10,274 nt of DNA. It comes from Pseudomonadales bacterium. GTDB lineage: Bacteria > Pseudomonadota > Gammaproteobacteria > Pseudomonadales > Pseudohongiellaceae. The notes under the pieces are model-generated. The model made no database searches. It had not been told where the DNA came from and saw only the letters and a list, made by a program, of their open reading frames with translations. Made by a program: the position numbers and the translations under genes. The stretch's first letter is position 1. Each line of letters begins with the position of its first letter. The DNA lies in NCBI GenBank assembly GCA_022360535.1, contig JAKSCP010000493.1, positions 1 through 10,274 of the forward strand, given 5' to 3'. Below, piece by piece: positions 1 through 7,174 of the stretch.

Positions 1-353
1 CACTTGAAGAGATTGCCTATGTGCCCCTCGATGAGATTTTGGCAATCGAAGGTTTCGATGAAGAGATCGCAAACGAGCTTAGAAATCGAGCCAAGGACGC
101 CTTGCTGACCCAGGCAATTGCTTCAGAAGAAGATATCTCTTCAGCCAATATTGCAGATGATCTTCTTAACATGGATGGCATGGATGACGGCCTGGCTCTG
201 CAGTTGGCGAAAAAAGGAATTCTCAATATGGAAGAGCTGGCTGAGCAATCCATTGACGAGTTAATCGATATTGAAGGCATGGATGAGGAGCGTGCAGGTC
301 AATTGATTATGACTGCCCGTGCCCCCTGGTTTGCGGAAGAAGAAGCGCAGTAG
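1..353 (+). CDS. nusA: Transcription termination/antitermination factor NusA, C-terminal part (cut by window start)
   Basis: This is the 3' end of nusA, read from base 3 and stopping at TAG 351-353; about 116 residues are visible. NusA binds RNA polymerase and nascent RNA and modulates pausing, intrinsic termination and N- or ribosomal-type antitermination. The visible part corresponds to the two acidic C-terminal repeats of proteobacterial NusA (helix-hairpin-helix-like modules). Each carries a recognisable core: LDEILAIEGFDEEIANELR followed later by IDELIDIEGMDEERAGQLI, then a tail ending in PWFAEEEAQ that resembles the E. coli ending. In E. coli these repeats contact the alpha subunit C-terminal domain and lambda N. 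The S1 and KH domains lie upstream of the window. The gene ends 14 nt before infB, as in the conserved operon. Identification rests on the repeat pattern plus position, and is secure. Confidence 0.96.
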   Translation, partial: LEEIAYVPLDEILAIEGFDEEIANELRNRAKDALLTQAIASEEDISSANIADDLLNMDGMDDGLALQLAKKGILNMEELAEQSIDELIDIEGMDEERAGQLIMTARAPWFAEEEAQ

Positions 354-367
354 ATTGGAGTAATTGA

Positions 368-2917
368 ATGGCAGATGTCACGATCAGCGAACTCGCCGAT
401 GTAGTCGGTGTTTCGGTAGAAAAATTACTGTCTCAAGTCAAAGAGGCAGGGCTACCTCACACCAAGGCGGACGAACTGATTTCCAATGATGACAAGAACA
501 CCTTGTTGGTGTTCCTGCGTCGCAGTCATGGTGACCGCGAGGCGACATCTGCTGCGCCCAAGAAAATTACCCTGAAGCGAAAGACGCTGGGCACATTGAA
601 ATCTGCGTCCACTTCCGGACGTGGCAAGACAGTCAACGTCGAGGTTCGCAAAAAGCGCACTTACGTGAAACGTAGTGCGATGGACACTCCTCCTCCCGAA
701 GAAGAAGCAGCACCACCTGTTGAGGAAGTGTCAGAAGGGCAGGCAGCACCGACAGAAGCGGTTGCTGAAGCCGCAGAGACTACGGAAGCGGCAGTTGATA
801 CTGCTGCAGAGGCAACTGAAGCGGCCACTGAGACGCCGGCTGAAGCTCCGGCTCAGGAAGCACCACCTCCTGCTGATTCCGAACCAGCGCGTGGCAAGGC
901 TGCTCCGCGTCGCAAAAAAGCCGGATCCGGGGAATCAGACGATCCTGCTGACAAGAAGAAAACCCATCTGCGCAACAAGGCCAAAGCACAACAAGGGCCT
1001 AAGCGTCAGGCTAAGAACATTCATGTTAATGATGACTTTGTTCTTGAAGGCGATGATTTTGATGAAATGGGTGCCCGTGGTCGTCGCGGAGGTGCGCGCA
1101 AGGCCAAGACTAAACTGAGCACACAGACGCACGCCTTTGAAAAACCCACTGAGTTTATCGCTCGCGAAATAACAATCGGTGAAGCTAATACTGTCTCCGA
1201 TCTGGCTCAGAAAATGTCTGTTAAGTCGGCAGAGATTATCAAAATCCTTTTTAATATGGGCGTGATGGCCACTATCAATCAGGTGTTGGATCAAGATACT
1301 TCGACGTTGTTGATCGAAGAAATGGGTCACAAGCCCAAGTTTGTTTCTGAGGACGCGATCGAAGAACAACTGGCTGATACTCTGGCTGCTGAGGAAGGAA
1401 AGGAAGAAATTGCTCGAGCGCCAGTTGTCACAGTTATGGGCCATGTTGACCATGGTAAGACGTCATTGCTCGATTACATCCGTAAAGCCAGCGTTGCTTC
1501 GGGTGAAGCAGGGGGTATTACGCAGCATATCGGTGCCTACCACGTAACTACTGAACATGGCATGGTGAGCTTTCTGGACACACCGGGCCACGCTGCGTTT
1601 ACCGCAATGCGGTCACGGGGTGCGAAAGCAACAGATGTCATCGTGCTCGTTGTGGCGGCTGATGATGGCGTGAAGCCGCAAACTGAAGAAGCGGTGCAAC
1701 ATGCCAAGGCGGCAGAAGTACCTATGGTTGTTGCTATCAATAAGATTGACAAAGAAGGTGTTGATCCCGATCGGGTTAAGAATGAACTCTCTGCCATGGA
1801 AGTGATTCCGGAAGACTGGGGTGGCGATACACAGTTTATTCCTGTGTCTGCTATCACTGGTCAGGGTGTGGACGAACTTTTGGAAGCGATTCTGTTGCAA
1901 GCAGAACTGCTGGAGCTCAAAGCCTACACCGATGTTCCGGGACAGGGCGTAGTTGTTGAGTCGAGATTGGATAAAGGACGAGGCTCCGTTGCTTCTGTGT
2001 TAGTGCAAAACGGTACTTTGCGCAATGGCGACATCGTACTGGCAGGTCATGAGTATGGTCGGGTGCGCGCGCTGGTTGATGAAAATGGCAAGAGTGTTCG
2101 CGAAGCTGGACCTTCGATACCGGTTGAAATTCTGGGCCTCAATGGCGTGCCAGAAGCTGGCGATGAATTTGTAGTCGTTGCCGACGAGAAGAAAGCGCGA
2201 GAAGTGGCTGAGTTTCGACAAGAGCGTCACAAAGATCATCTGCAAACCGCGCAACAGATCAACAAGATGGAAGCCATGTTTGCCGGCCTGGGTAAGAATG
2301 ACAAGAAGATACTCAACGTTATCCTGAAAGCCGACGTACGTGGTTCACTGGAAGCTATAGTTGGTTCATTGCAGAAGCTTGGTAACGATGAAGTCGATGT
2401 CAACGTCGTGGCAGCTGGAGTTGGCGGCATCTCAGAGACAGATGCTCATTTGGCAACCACTTCCAACGCCATGATGATTGGTTTCAATGTGCGAGCTGAT
2501 AAAGTTGCCCGTGATATCGTTGAGAACGAAGGCTTGCAATTGCGCTACTACAACGTGATCTACGATGTCATTGACGATGCAAAGGCGATTCTGGGAGGCA
2601 TGTTGGAGCCAGAGATTCGCGAAGAAATTGTCGGCATCGCCGAAGTGCGTGATGTGTTCAACTCACCCAAGTTTGGGCAAATTGCTGGCAGCATGGTTGT
2701 CGAGGGTACGGTTTATCGCAGCAAGCCGATCCGCGTCCTGCGAGACAACGTGGTTATCTATGAAGGCGAGCTCGAGTCACTGCGACGTTTTAAAGACGAT
2801 GCAACTGAAGTGCGCAACGGCATGGAATGCGGTATCGGTGTGCGCAACTATAACGATGTAAAAGTCGGCGACAAGATAGAGGTCTATGAAACCACTGAGG
2901 TTGCCAGAACCCTCTAA
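368..2917 (+). CDS. infB: Translation initiation factor IF-2
   Basis: This gene encodes the 849-residue GTPase that places initiator fMet-tRNA in the ribosomal P site and promotes 50S joining; E. coli IF2 has 890. The ATG follows a GGAG at 357-360 with 7-nt spacing. Residues 1-50 form the small IF2_N module. Next comes a charged, low-complexity linker (about 105-190) dominated by Ala, Glu, Thr and Pro with degenerate TEAA units, then a basic stretch. A second IF2_N-like module lies near 269-325. The G domain is intact: G1 GHVDHGKT at 358-365, GGITQHIGAY in switch I, DTPGH at 404-408, NKID at 458-461 and SAI at 494-496. The beta-barrel domain II, domain III and C-terminal fMet-tRNA-binding domain follow to the end. 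No frameshift is seen. E. coli makes shorter forms from internal starts; no convincing in-frame start with a Shine-Dalgarno sequence was found here. Confidence 0.98.
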   Translation: MADVTISELADVVGVSVEKLLSQVKEAGLPHTKADELISNDDKNTLLVFLRRSHGDREATSAAPKKITLKRKTLGTLKSASTSGRGKTVNVEVRKKRTYVKRSAMDTPPPEEEAAPPVEEVSEGQAAPTEAVAEAAETTEAAVDTAAEATEAATETPAEAPAQEAPPPADSEPARGKAAPRRKKAGSGESDDPADKKKTHLRNKAKAQQGPKRQAKNIHVNDDFVLEGDDFDEMGARGRRGGARKAKTKLSTQTHAFEKPTEFIAREITIGEANTVSDLAQKMSVKSAEIIKILFNMGVMATINQVLDQDTSTLLIEEMGHKPKFVSEDAIEEQLADTLAAEEGKEEIARAPVVTVMGHVDHGKTSLLDYIRKASVASGEAGGITQHIGAYHVTTEHGMVSFLDTPGHAAFTAMRSRGAKATDVIVLVVAADDGVKPQTEEAVQHAKAAEVPMVVAINKIDKEGVDPDRVKNELSAMEVIPEDWGGDTQFIPVSAITGQGVDELLEAILLQAELLELKAYTDVPGQGVVVESRLDKGRGSVASVLVQNGTLRNGDIVLAGHEYGRVRALVDENGKSVREAGPSIPVEILGLNGVPEAGDEFVVVADEKKAREVAEFRQERHKDHLQTAQQINKMEAMFAGLGKNDKKILNVILKADVRGSLEAIVGSLQKLGNDEVDVNVVAAGVGGISETDAHLATTSNAMMIGFNVRADKVARDIVENEGLQLRYYNVIYDVIDDAKAILGGMLEPEIREEIVGIAEVRDVFNSPKFGQIAGSMVVEGTVYRSKPIRVLRDNVVIYEGELESLRRFKDDATEVRNGMECGIGVRNYNDVKVGDKIEVYETTEVARTL

Positions 2918-2950
2918 GGGCTGGTACTGCAGAGTTTCGAAAACGAAAGC

Positions 2951-3379
2951 ATGTCGGAGATGTCGCCCAGGGCTCAGAGAGTAGCCGATCAGATCCAGCG
3001 AGAAATAGCGACTCTGATCCAGCTGGAAGTGAACGATCCCAGAGTGGGAATGGTTTCTATAACCGGGGTAGATGTAAGCAACGATTTAGCCAGCGCACGA
3101 GTGTATGTCACGGTAATGAATTCACTCAGTGTGCATGCCGAGGTCAATCAGGAGACGATGAATGCCCCTGGTGAGCTCGACCAACTGGAAATAGATGAGA
3201 ACTTAAATGCCTTAAACAAGGCTTCAGGGTTCTTGAGAACACTATTGGCCAAACGAATTAGTTTGCGCGCAGTTCCCAAGTTGCGGTTTTATTTCGACAG
3301 CAGCATAGAGCGAGGGCAGCGTCTGTCAAATTTGATTGATGACGCTTTGGAAGCCGATCGGCAGTTGCATTCGGATTGA
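2951..3379 (+). CDS. rbfA: 30S ribosome-binding factor RbfA
   Basis: RbfA is a single KH-fold protein that binds the immature 30S subunit near the 5' end of 16S rRNA, supports late maturation of the small subunit and is needed for cold adaptation in E. coli. The 142-residue product begins with the family pattern RAQRVADQIQREIATLI, continues with NDPRVGMVSITGVDVSNDLASARVYVTV, and has the interrupted KH motif (Ala-Ser-Gly at 91-93, in NKASGFLRTLL) followed by RAVPKLRFYFDSSIERGQRLSNLI. The stretch between the VTVMN strand (53-57) and the ASG helix is about 29 residues, against about 12 in E. coli, so a loop insertion of roughly 17 residues is present. The C-terminal tail is correspondingly short. 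The start at 2951 gives the expected N-terminus but has only a weak upstream Shine-Dalgarno sequence; Met4 (2960) has a GGAG too close to be useful. Confidence 0.96.
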   Translation: MSEMSPRAQRVADQIQREIATLIQLEVNDPRVGMVSITGVDVSNDLASARVYVTVMNSLSVHAEVNQETMNAPGELDQLEIDENLNALNKASGFLRTLLAKRISLRAVPKLRFYFDSSIERGQRLSNLIDDALEADRQLHSD

Positions 3380-3429
3380 AAGGTAAGGAAGGTCTGCTAA
3401 GTCATCAAAGCAGGTGACTGGAGAAAGTA

Positions 3430-4359
3430 GTGAGGGGCAGTCGCAAGAAACAGGGCAGGCCGATCAATGGCATCGTGTTGTTGGATAAGTCTGCCGGACT
3501 GAGTTCCAACGCGGCGCTGCAAGAAGTTAAAAAGCTGTATGAGGCCAGGAAAGCCGGTCATACAGGAAGTCTGGATCCATTAGCCACTGGTGTATTGCCC
3601 CTGTGTCTAGGGGAGGCGACCAAAGTGTCGCAGTTCCTGTTGGATTCAGATAAACAATACCGCGCCAGGATCAGGCTTGGTGAACGCACTGATAGCGGTG
3701 ATTGTGAAGGAACGGTGATCGAAACTAACGATGCGTCAGCAGTTACGCTCGATCGAATCAAGGAAGCACTGACAAATTTCCAGGGTGACATTGAGCAGGT
3801 GCCTCCAATGTACTCCGCCATCAAGAAAGATGGTGTGCCACTTTACAAGATGGCACGTAAAGGAGTTGAAGTAGAGCGGGAAGCACGCAGGGTAACGGTG
3901 TATAGCATCGAATTGTGCGAATTCTCGGAAGGGCTCGAGAGTCAAGAGTTTGAGTTGGATATCGCCTGCAGCAAGGGAACCTATATAAGAACCATTGCTG
4001 ATGATCTCGGGCAGCAACTTGGCTGTGGTGCGCACATCGTTGCACTTCGACGAACTGCCGCCGGAGTTTTCAATGAGCAGCGTTGTGTCGACATAGAAAG
4101 TCTGCGCGAAGCGAAGGCAAGTGAAGGGTTAGCAGGGATCGACAGTTTTCTGATCCCGATGGATGAGGCAGTAGGCAATCTGCCAGAGGTTAGATTGCCC
4201 AGTATTACCGCCGACTGTGTGAAGCATGGTCAGGCAGTACTCGTAAGGCATTTACCGGCCGAGGGTTTGGTAAGGCTTTATGAAGAAGAGCAGTTTATTG
4301 GTATCGGCAGTATTAATGACGATGGCAAGGTTGCTCCAAGGCGCTTAGTGGTCTCGTAA
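3430..4359 (+). CDS. truB: tRNA pseudouridine(55) synthase TruB
   Basis: TruB converts uridine 55 in the T-loop of nearly all elongator tRNAs to pseudouridine and also acts as a tRNA-folding chaperone. The 309-residue product (E. coli 314) starts at GTG 3430, chosen because GGAG at 3420-3423 sits 6 nt upstream and the resulting N-terminus (basic, then INGIVLLDKSAGLSSN) matches the family. The catalytic motif GHTGSLDPLATGVLP contains the nucleophile Asp49, equivalent to E. coli Asp48. Further family blocks are PPMYSAIKKDGVPLYKMARKG, CSKGTYIRTIADDLG and CGAHIVALRR. The C-terminal part (about 230-309) matches the small PUA-like TruB C domain, ending FIGIGSINDDGKVAPRRLVVS. It lies between rbfA and rpsO exactly as in other gammaproteobacteria. 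The 50-nt gap from rbfA contains only a weak 5-bp hairpin (CTGCT/AGCAG, 3394-3413). Confidence 0.97.
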   Translation: MRGSRKKQGRPINGIVLLDKSAGLSSNAALQEVKKLYEARKAGHTGSLDPLATGVLPLCLGEATKVSQFLLDSDKQYRARIRLGERTDSGDCEGTVIETNDASAVTLDRIKEALTNFQGDIEQVPPMYSAIKKDGVPLYKMARKGVEVEREARRVTVYSIELCEFSEGLESQEFELDIACSKGTYIRTIADDLGQQLGCGAHIVALRRTAAGVFNEQRCVDIESLREAKASEGLAGIDSFLIPMDEAVGNLPEVRLPSITADCVKHGQAVLVRHLPAEGLVRLYEEEQFIGIGSINDDGKVAPRRLVVS

Positions 4360-4402
4360 CAAACGGCCTACTAAGCAGAGAAGGAAAGTACCAGGTAACT
4401 AC

Positions 4403-4476
4403 TAATGTGCGTGGTTATGCTGGCTCGATAAGGATATCGCTAAGGCTCTCAAGAGCACTTGTTTAATCGCACATTA
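4403..4476 (+). promoter_or_regulatory. Candidate structured mRNA leader of rpsO (possible S15 autoregulatory site)
   Basis: The 129-nt gap between truB and rpsO contains a perfect 9-bp long-range complement: TAATGTGCG at 4403-4411 pairs with CGCACATTA at 4468-4476, ending one base before the rpsO Shine-Dalgarno sequence GGAG (4478-4481). Inside it lie two small hairpins: CGATA/TATCG (4426-4430 with 4435-4439, loop AGGA) and GCTC/GAGC (4445-4448 with 4453-4456, loop TCAA). Together they can be drawn as a three-way junction. Ribosomal protein S15 binds a three-way junction in 16S rRNA, and represses its own mRNA through leader structures in several bacteria. The complementarity is directly visible; the regulatory role is inferred. 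No convincing promoter for rpsO was identified in this gap. Confidence 0.5.
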
Positions 4477-4488
4477 TGGAGAATGAAA

Positions 4489-4758
4489 ATGGCTTTATCA
4501 GCTGAAAGAAAAGAAGAGATCATTAAGGAATACGCGTTAAGCGATGGGGACACGGGTTCCCCGGAAGTACAGGTTGCACTGTTAACCGCCAACATTAATG
4601 ATTTGCAGGATCACTTCAAAGAGCACATCCACGACCACCATTCACGTCGCGGTTTAATCCGCATGGTGAATAGTCGAAGAAAGCTACTTGACTATCTCAA
4701 GCGCAAAAACGTTGAGAGATACGCCGATCTTATCAAGCGTCTCGGTCTACGCCGATAA
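4489..4758 (+). CDS. rpsO: 30S ribosomal protein S15
   Basis: S15 is a primary-binding protein of the small subunit platform: it binds the 16S rRNA central domain and contributes to bridge B4 with the 50S subunit. The product is 89 residues, the same length as E. coli S15. It contains the family blocks DTGSPEVQVALLTANINDLQDHFKEH, then DHHSRRGLIRMVNSRRKLLDYL, and ends in IKRLGLRR; the His-His-Ser-Arg-Arg segment is the conserved rRNA-contacting region. The start at ATG 4489 is fixed by GGAG at 4478-4481 (7-nt spacing) and by the family N-terminus MALSAERK. An in-frame TTG at 4459 would add ten unrelated residues and lacks a ribosome binding site. The gene is preceded by a structured leader that probably mediates self-control. 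Confidence 0.98.
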   Translation: MALSAERKEEIIKEYALSDGDTGSPEVQVALLTANINDLQDHFKEHIHDHHSRRGLIRMVNSRRKLLDYLKRKNVERYADLIKRLGLRR

Positions 4759-4795
4759 ATCTCACTTTTAGTCAATTTTTTATATTACTGGAACG

Positions 4796-4822
4796 CTGCG
4801 CTCGAAACAGGACATGGCGCAG
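4796..4822 (+). promoter_or_regulatory. Hairpin in the rpsO-pnp intergenic leader
   Basis: The 89-nt gap between rpsO and pnp contains CTGCGC (4796-4801) paired with GCGCAG (4817-4822), a perfect 6-bp stem with a 15-nt loop, followed by T-rich sequence (4823-4836) and then the pnp ribosome binding site. In E. coli the pnp leader carries a hairpin that RNase III cuts and through which PNPase represses its own mRNA; the position here is equivalent but the stem is much shorter. It could also act as a weak attenuator because of the following T tract. The pairing is seen; the function is inference. A T run at 4776-4781 further upstream has no stem before it. Confidence 0.35.
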
Positions 4823-4847
4823 GTTTTGGATTTTTTAGGAAGAGAAT

Positions 4848-6959
4848 ATGTTTAATCCAGTAAGCAAGACGTTTCAATTCGGTGAGCAGACAGTCACGCT
4901 TGAAACAGGAAAAATCGCACGACAAGCAACAGGTGCAGTCGTCGTTACAATCGGTGATGTGCAAGTGCTCGCCACAGTTGTCGGGCGCAAGCAGGCCAAT
5001 CCCGGTCAGGACTTTTTCCCCCTCACGGTAAACTATCAGGAAAAGACTTACGCAGTAGGTAAGATTCCCGGTGGTTTCTTTAAGCGGGAAGGACGTCCAA
5101 CTGAAAAAGAAACACTCACATCCCGTCTCATCGACAGACCTATCAGGCCTCTGTTTCCCAAAGGCTTCATGAATGAAGTACAGGTCATCTGCACAGTGAT
5201 TTCAGGCGGCAAGGATCAGGACCCCGATATCGCAGCTTTGATTGGCGCTTCAGCAGCGCTGGCAATTTCCGGCATTCCTTTTGCTGAGCCTATCGGCGCC
5301 GCTCGAGTGGGCTACGACCACGAAGTTGGCTATATCCTCAATCCAAGCTATGAGCGACTCGAAACCTCGCTATTGGACATGGTAGTGGCAGGTACTCAAT
5401 CAGCCGTACTCATGGTGGAGTCAGAAGCTAAACAACTAACCGAAGATCAGATGTTAGGTGCGGTTCTGTACGCACACCAGGAGATGCAAGCGGTCATTAA
5501 TGCCATCAATGAGTTGAAGGCTGAGGCTGGCAAGCCTGCATGGGATTGGGAGCCTCCTGCCGAAAACACTACACTCAAGAGCGCATTGGCTGAGAAGTTT
5601 GCGACAGGCGTTACCGAGGCTTACCAAATCTCAGAGAAGATGAAGCGTTATGACGCTATCGATGAGTTGAGGCAGCAGGCAATCGCCGAATTGGCCGATG
5701 AAGAGAACGGTCCGGATGAAGGCGAAGTGGCTGAAGCGTTCGGCTCGCTTGAGAAACGTACGGTACGTAACCGTATCATTGAAGGTAATCCACGCATCGA
5801 CGGTCGCGATACGAAAACTGTACGCCCGATTCACGTAGAAACAGGTGTTCTGCCAAAAGCCCATGGTTCAGCGTTGTTTACTCGTGGTGAAACCCAGGCG
5901 CTGGTAGTTACCACGTTGGGTGCGGTGCGCGATGCCCAATTGCTGGAAGGCCTTGATGGCACGAAAAAAGACCCCTTCATGTTGCATTACAACTTTCCAC
6001 CTTATTCGGTTGGTGAGGCTGGCTTCATGGGTGGGCCCAAGCGCCGCGAAATTGGCCACGGTCGTTTAGCGCGACGCGGTGTCGCTGCGGTCATGCCAAG
6101 CGAAGAAGATTTTCCTTATGCCATTCGCGTGGTGTCAGAAATCACGGAATCCAATGGCTCCAGCTCCATGGCCAGTGTCTGCGGAAGCAGCCTCTCCATG
6201 ATGGATGCTGGCGTGCCAGTTTCGGCGCCAGTAGCTGGCATTGCCATGGGTCTGATTAAGGAAGAAGAGCGCTTCGCTGTACTCACTGACATCCTGGGTG
6301 ATGAAGATCATCTGGGCGACATGGATTTCAAAGTGGCGGGAACTGCTAACGGTGTTACCGCGCTGCAAATGGACATCAAGATTCAGGGAATTACGGAAGA
6401 GATCATGGAAATTGCTCTTGGGCAGGCCCATGACGCCCGTATCCATATTCTTGGTGAGATGAATAAAGTGATCTCTCAGGCACGGGAGACTGTGTCGGAA
6501 AATGCACCTGCCATGGCAACGCTGAAGATCGATCCAGATAAGATCCGTGATGTGATTGGTAAAGGTGGAGCTGTGATTCGGGGAATTACCGAAGACACTG
6601 GTGCCTCCGTCGATATCGACGACGACGGCAATGTTCGTATATATGGAGAAGACGCCGAGTCTCGCGATGCCGCACTGGATATGGTGAATGCTATTACTGC
6701 TGAGGCAGAAGTCGGCAAGTTGTATAACGGTAAGGTGGCGCGAATCGTCGATTTTGGCGCTTTTGTAACTATCTTGCCGGGTAAAGATGGCCTGGTGCAC
6801 ATCTCCCAGATATCCAAAGAGCGCGTTGAAAACGTCAATGAATATCTGGAGGAAGGCCAGGAGGTGCTGGTCAAGTGCCTGGATCTGGATGCTCGGGGCA
6901 GGATTAAGTTGAGCATGAAAGAGATCACCGACGAAGAGCGGGCTGCCTTCGCCGAATAG
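4848..6959 (+). CDS. pnp: Polynucleotide phosphorylase (polyribonucleotide nucleotidyltransferase)
   Basis: PNPase is a trimeric 3'-to-5' exoribonuclease that degrades RNA by phosphorolysis and, in gammaproteobacteria, joins the RNase E degradosome. The 703-residue product (E. coli 711) starts at ATG 4848 after an AGGAAGAG ribosome binding site. It shows the full architecture: a first RNase PH domain (about 10-145, with the RNA-contacting segment FKREGRPTEKETLTSRLIDRPIRPL at the start of its second half), an all-helical linker, and a second RNase PH domain (about 315-550). The second domain holds the active-site segment LGDEDHLGDMDFKVAG; Asp485 and Asp491 correspond to the metal-binding Asp486 and Asp492 of E. 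coli. The KH domain has IGKGG at 570-574 and the S1 domain runs from about 623 to 693. The gene is last in the operon and is followed 15 nt later by an intrinsic terminator. Confidence 0.98.
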   Translation: MFNPVSKTFQFGEQTVTLETGKIARQATGAVVVTIGDVQVLATVVGRKQANPGQDFFPLTVNYQEKTYAVGKIPGGFFKREGRPTEKETLTSRLIDRPIRPLFPKGFMNEVQVICTVISGGKDQDPDIAALIGASAALAISGIPFAEPIGAARVGYDHEVGYILNPSYERLETSLLDMVVAGTQSAVLMVESEAKQLTEDQMLGAVLYAHQEMQAVINAINELKAEAGKPAWDWEPPAENTTLKSALAEKFATGVTEAYQISEKMKRYDAIDELRQQAIAELADEENGPDEGEVAEAFGSLEKRTVRNRIIEGNPRIDGRDTKTVRPIHVETGVLPKAHGSALFTRGETQALVVTTLGAVRDAQLLEGLDGTKKDPFMLHYNFPPYSVGEAGFMGGPKRREIGHGRLARRGVAAVMPSEEDFPYAIRVVSEITESNGSSSMASVCGSSLSMMDAGVPVSAPVAGIAMGLIKEEERFAVLTDILGDEDHLGDMDFKVAGTANGVTALQMDIKIQGITEEIMEIALGQAHDARIHILGEMNKVISQARETVSENAPAMATLKIDPDKIRDVIGKGGAVIRGITEDTGASVDIDDDGNVRIYGEDAESRDAALDMVNAITAEAEVGKLYNGKVARIVDFGAFVTILPGKDGLVHISQISKERVENVNEYLEEGQEVLVKCLDLDARGRIKLSMKEITDEERAAFAE

Positions 6960-6974
6960 CCCTAAAAAGCGGAT

Positions 6975-7008
6975 AACCCGAAGTTTGTTAACTTTGCTTC
7001 GGGTTTTT
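6975..7008 (+). terminator. Intrinsic terminator of the nusA-pnp operon
   Basis: AACCCGAAG (6975-6983) pairs perfectly with CTTCGGGTT (6997-7005) to give a 9-bp stem with a 13-nt loop. The descending arm runs into a run of five T residues (7004-7008). It begins 15 nt after the pnp stop codon and marks the end of the housekeeping operon, so the following gene needs its own promoter. Confidence 0.9.
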
Positions 7009-7024
7009 CGTCATAAAGACTTAT

Positions 7025-7062
7025 TGATTTCAAAATCAGGCTTTAGTCAGTATTTGAAATCA
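7025..7062. promoter_or_regulatory. Perfect 10-bp inverted repeat, possible operator, overlapping a weak promoter candidate
   Basis: TGATTTCAAA (7025-7034) is repeated in exact inverse as TTTGAAATCA (7053-7062), with an 18-nt spacer. Centres of the two arms are 28 bp apart. A weak sigma70-like promoter, TTTAGT (7042-7047), 17 nt, AATAAT (7065-7070), overlaps the spacer and right arm, so a dimeric regulator bound here could block it. The repeat has no T tract and is not a terminator. The inverted repeat is directly visible. The promoter match is poor in its -35 element (3 of 6) and the operator role is inference. Confidence 0.4.
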
Positions 7063-7085
7063 GCAATAATCCGACCTCTTTCGGT

Positions 7086-7097
7086 GCCCCTCGGGGC
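7086..7097 (+). other. Small GC-rich hairpin in the leader of the secreted-protein gene
   Basis: GCCC (7086-7089) and GGGC (7094-7097) flank CTCG, giving a compact 4-bp tetraloop hairpin in otherwise AT-rich DNA, about 75 nt before the start codon. There is no T tract and no similarity I recognise to a named riboswitch. It would lie in the 5' untranslated region if the promoter candidate at 7042-7070 is real. Nothing more can be said of its function. Confidence 0.25.
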
Positions 7098-7174
7098 GAA
7101 CTAGACTGACCGACTTAAATACTAATAAATAGGTATTCTGGATAAAGATTCAAACAATGGGGGAATCAGTGAAA

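Noticed and set aside
780..840. Degenerate TEAA repeats in IF2 as an unusual domain
   Set aside because: Low-complexity Ala/Glu-rich linkers between the N-terminal modules are normal and variable in proteobacterial IF2.
675..1118. Overlapping frames within infB encoding basic or Gln-rich peptides
   Set aside because: They are out-of-frame shadows of the Ala/Glu-rich IF2 linker; repetitive codons keep the other frames open.
3394..3413. CTGCT/AGCAG hairpin between rbfA and truB as a regulatory element
   Set aside because: A 5-bp stem with a 10-nt loop and no T tract is expected by chance in a gap of this size.
4459..4488. A longer S15 beginning at TTG 4459
   Set aside because: The ten extra residues do not match the family, no ribosome binding site precedes TTG, and the canonical ATG 4489 has a well-spaced GGAG and gives exactly 89 residues.
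4776..4781. T run after rpsO as an intrinsic terminator
   Set aside because: No inverted repeat precedes it, so there is no stem to form a terminator.
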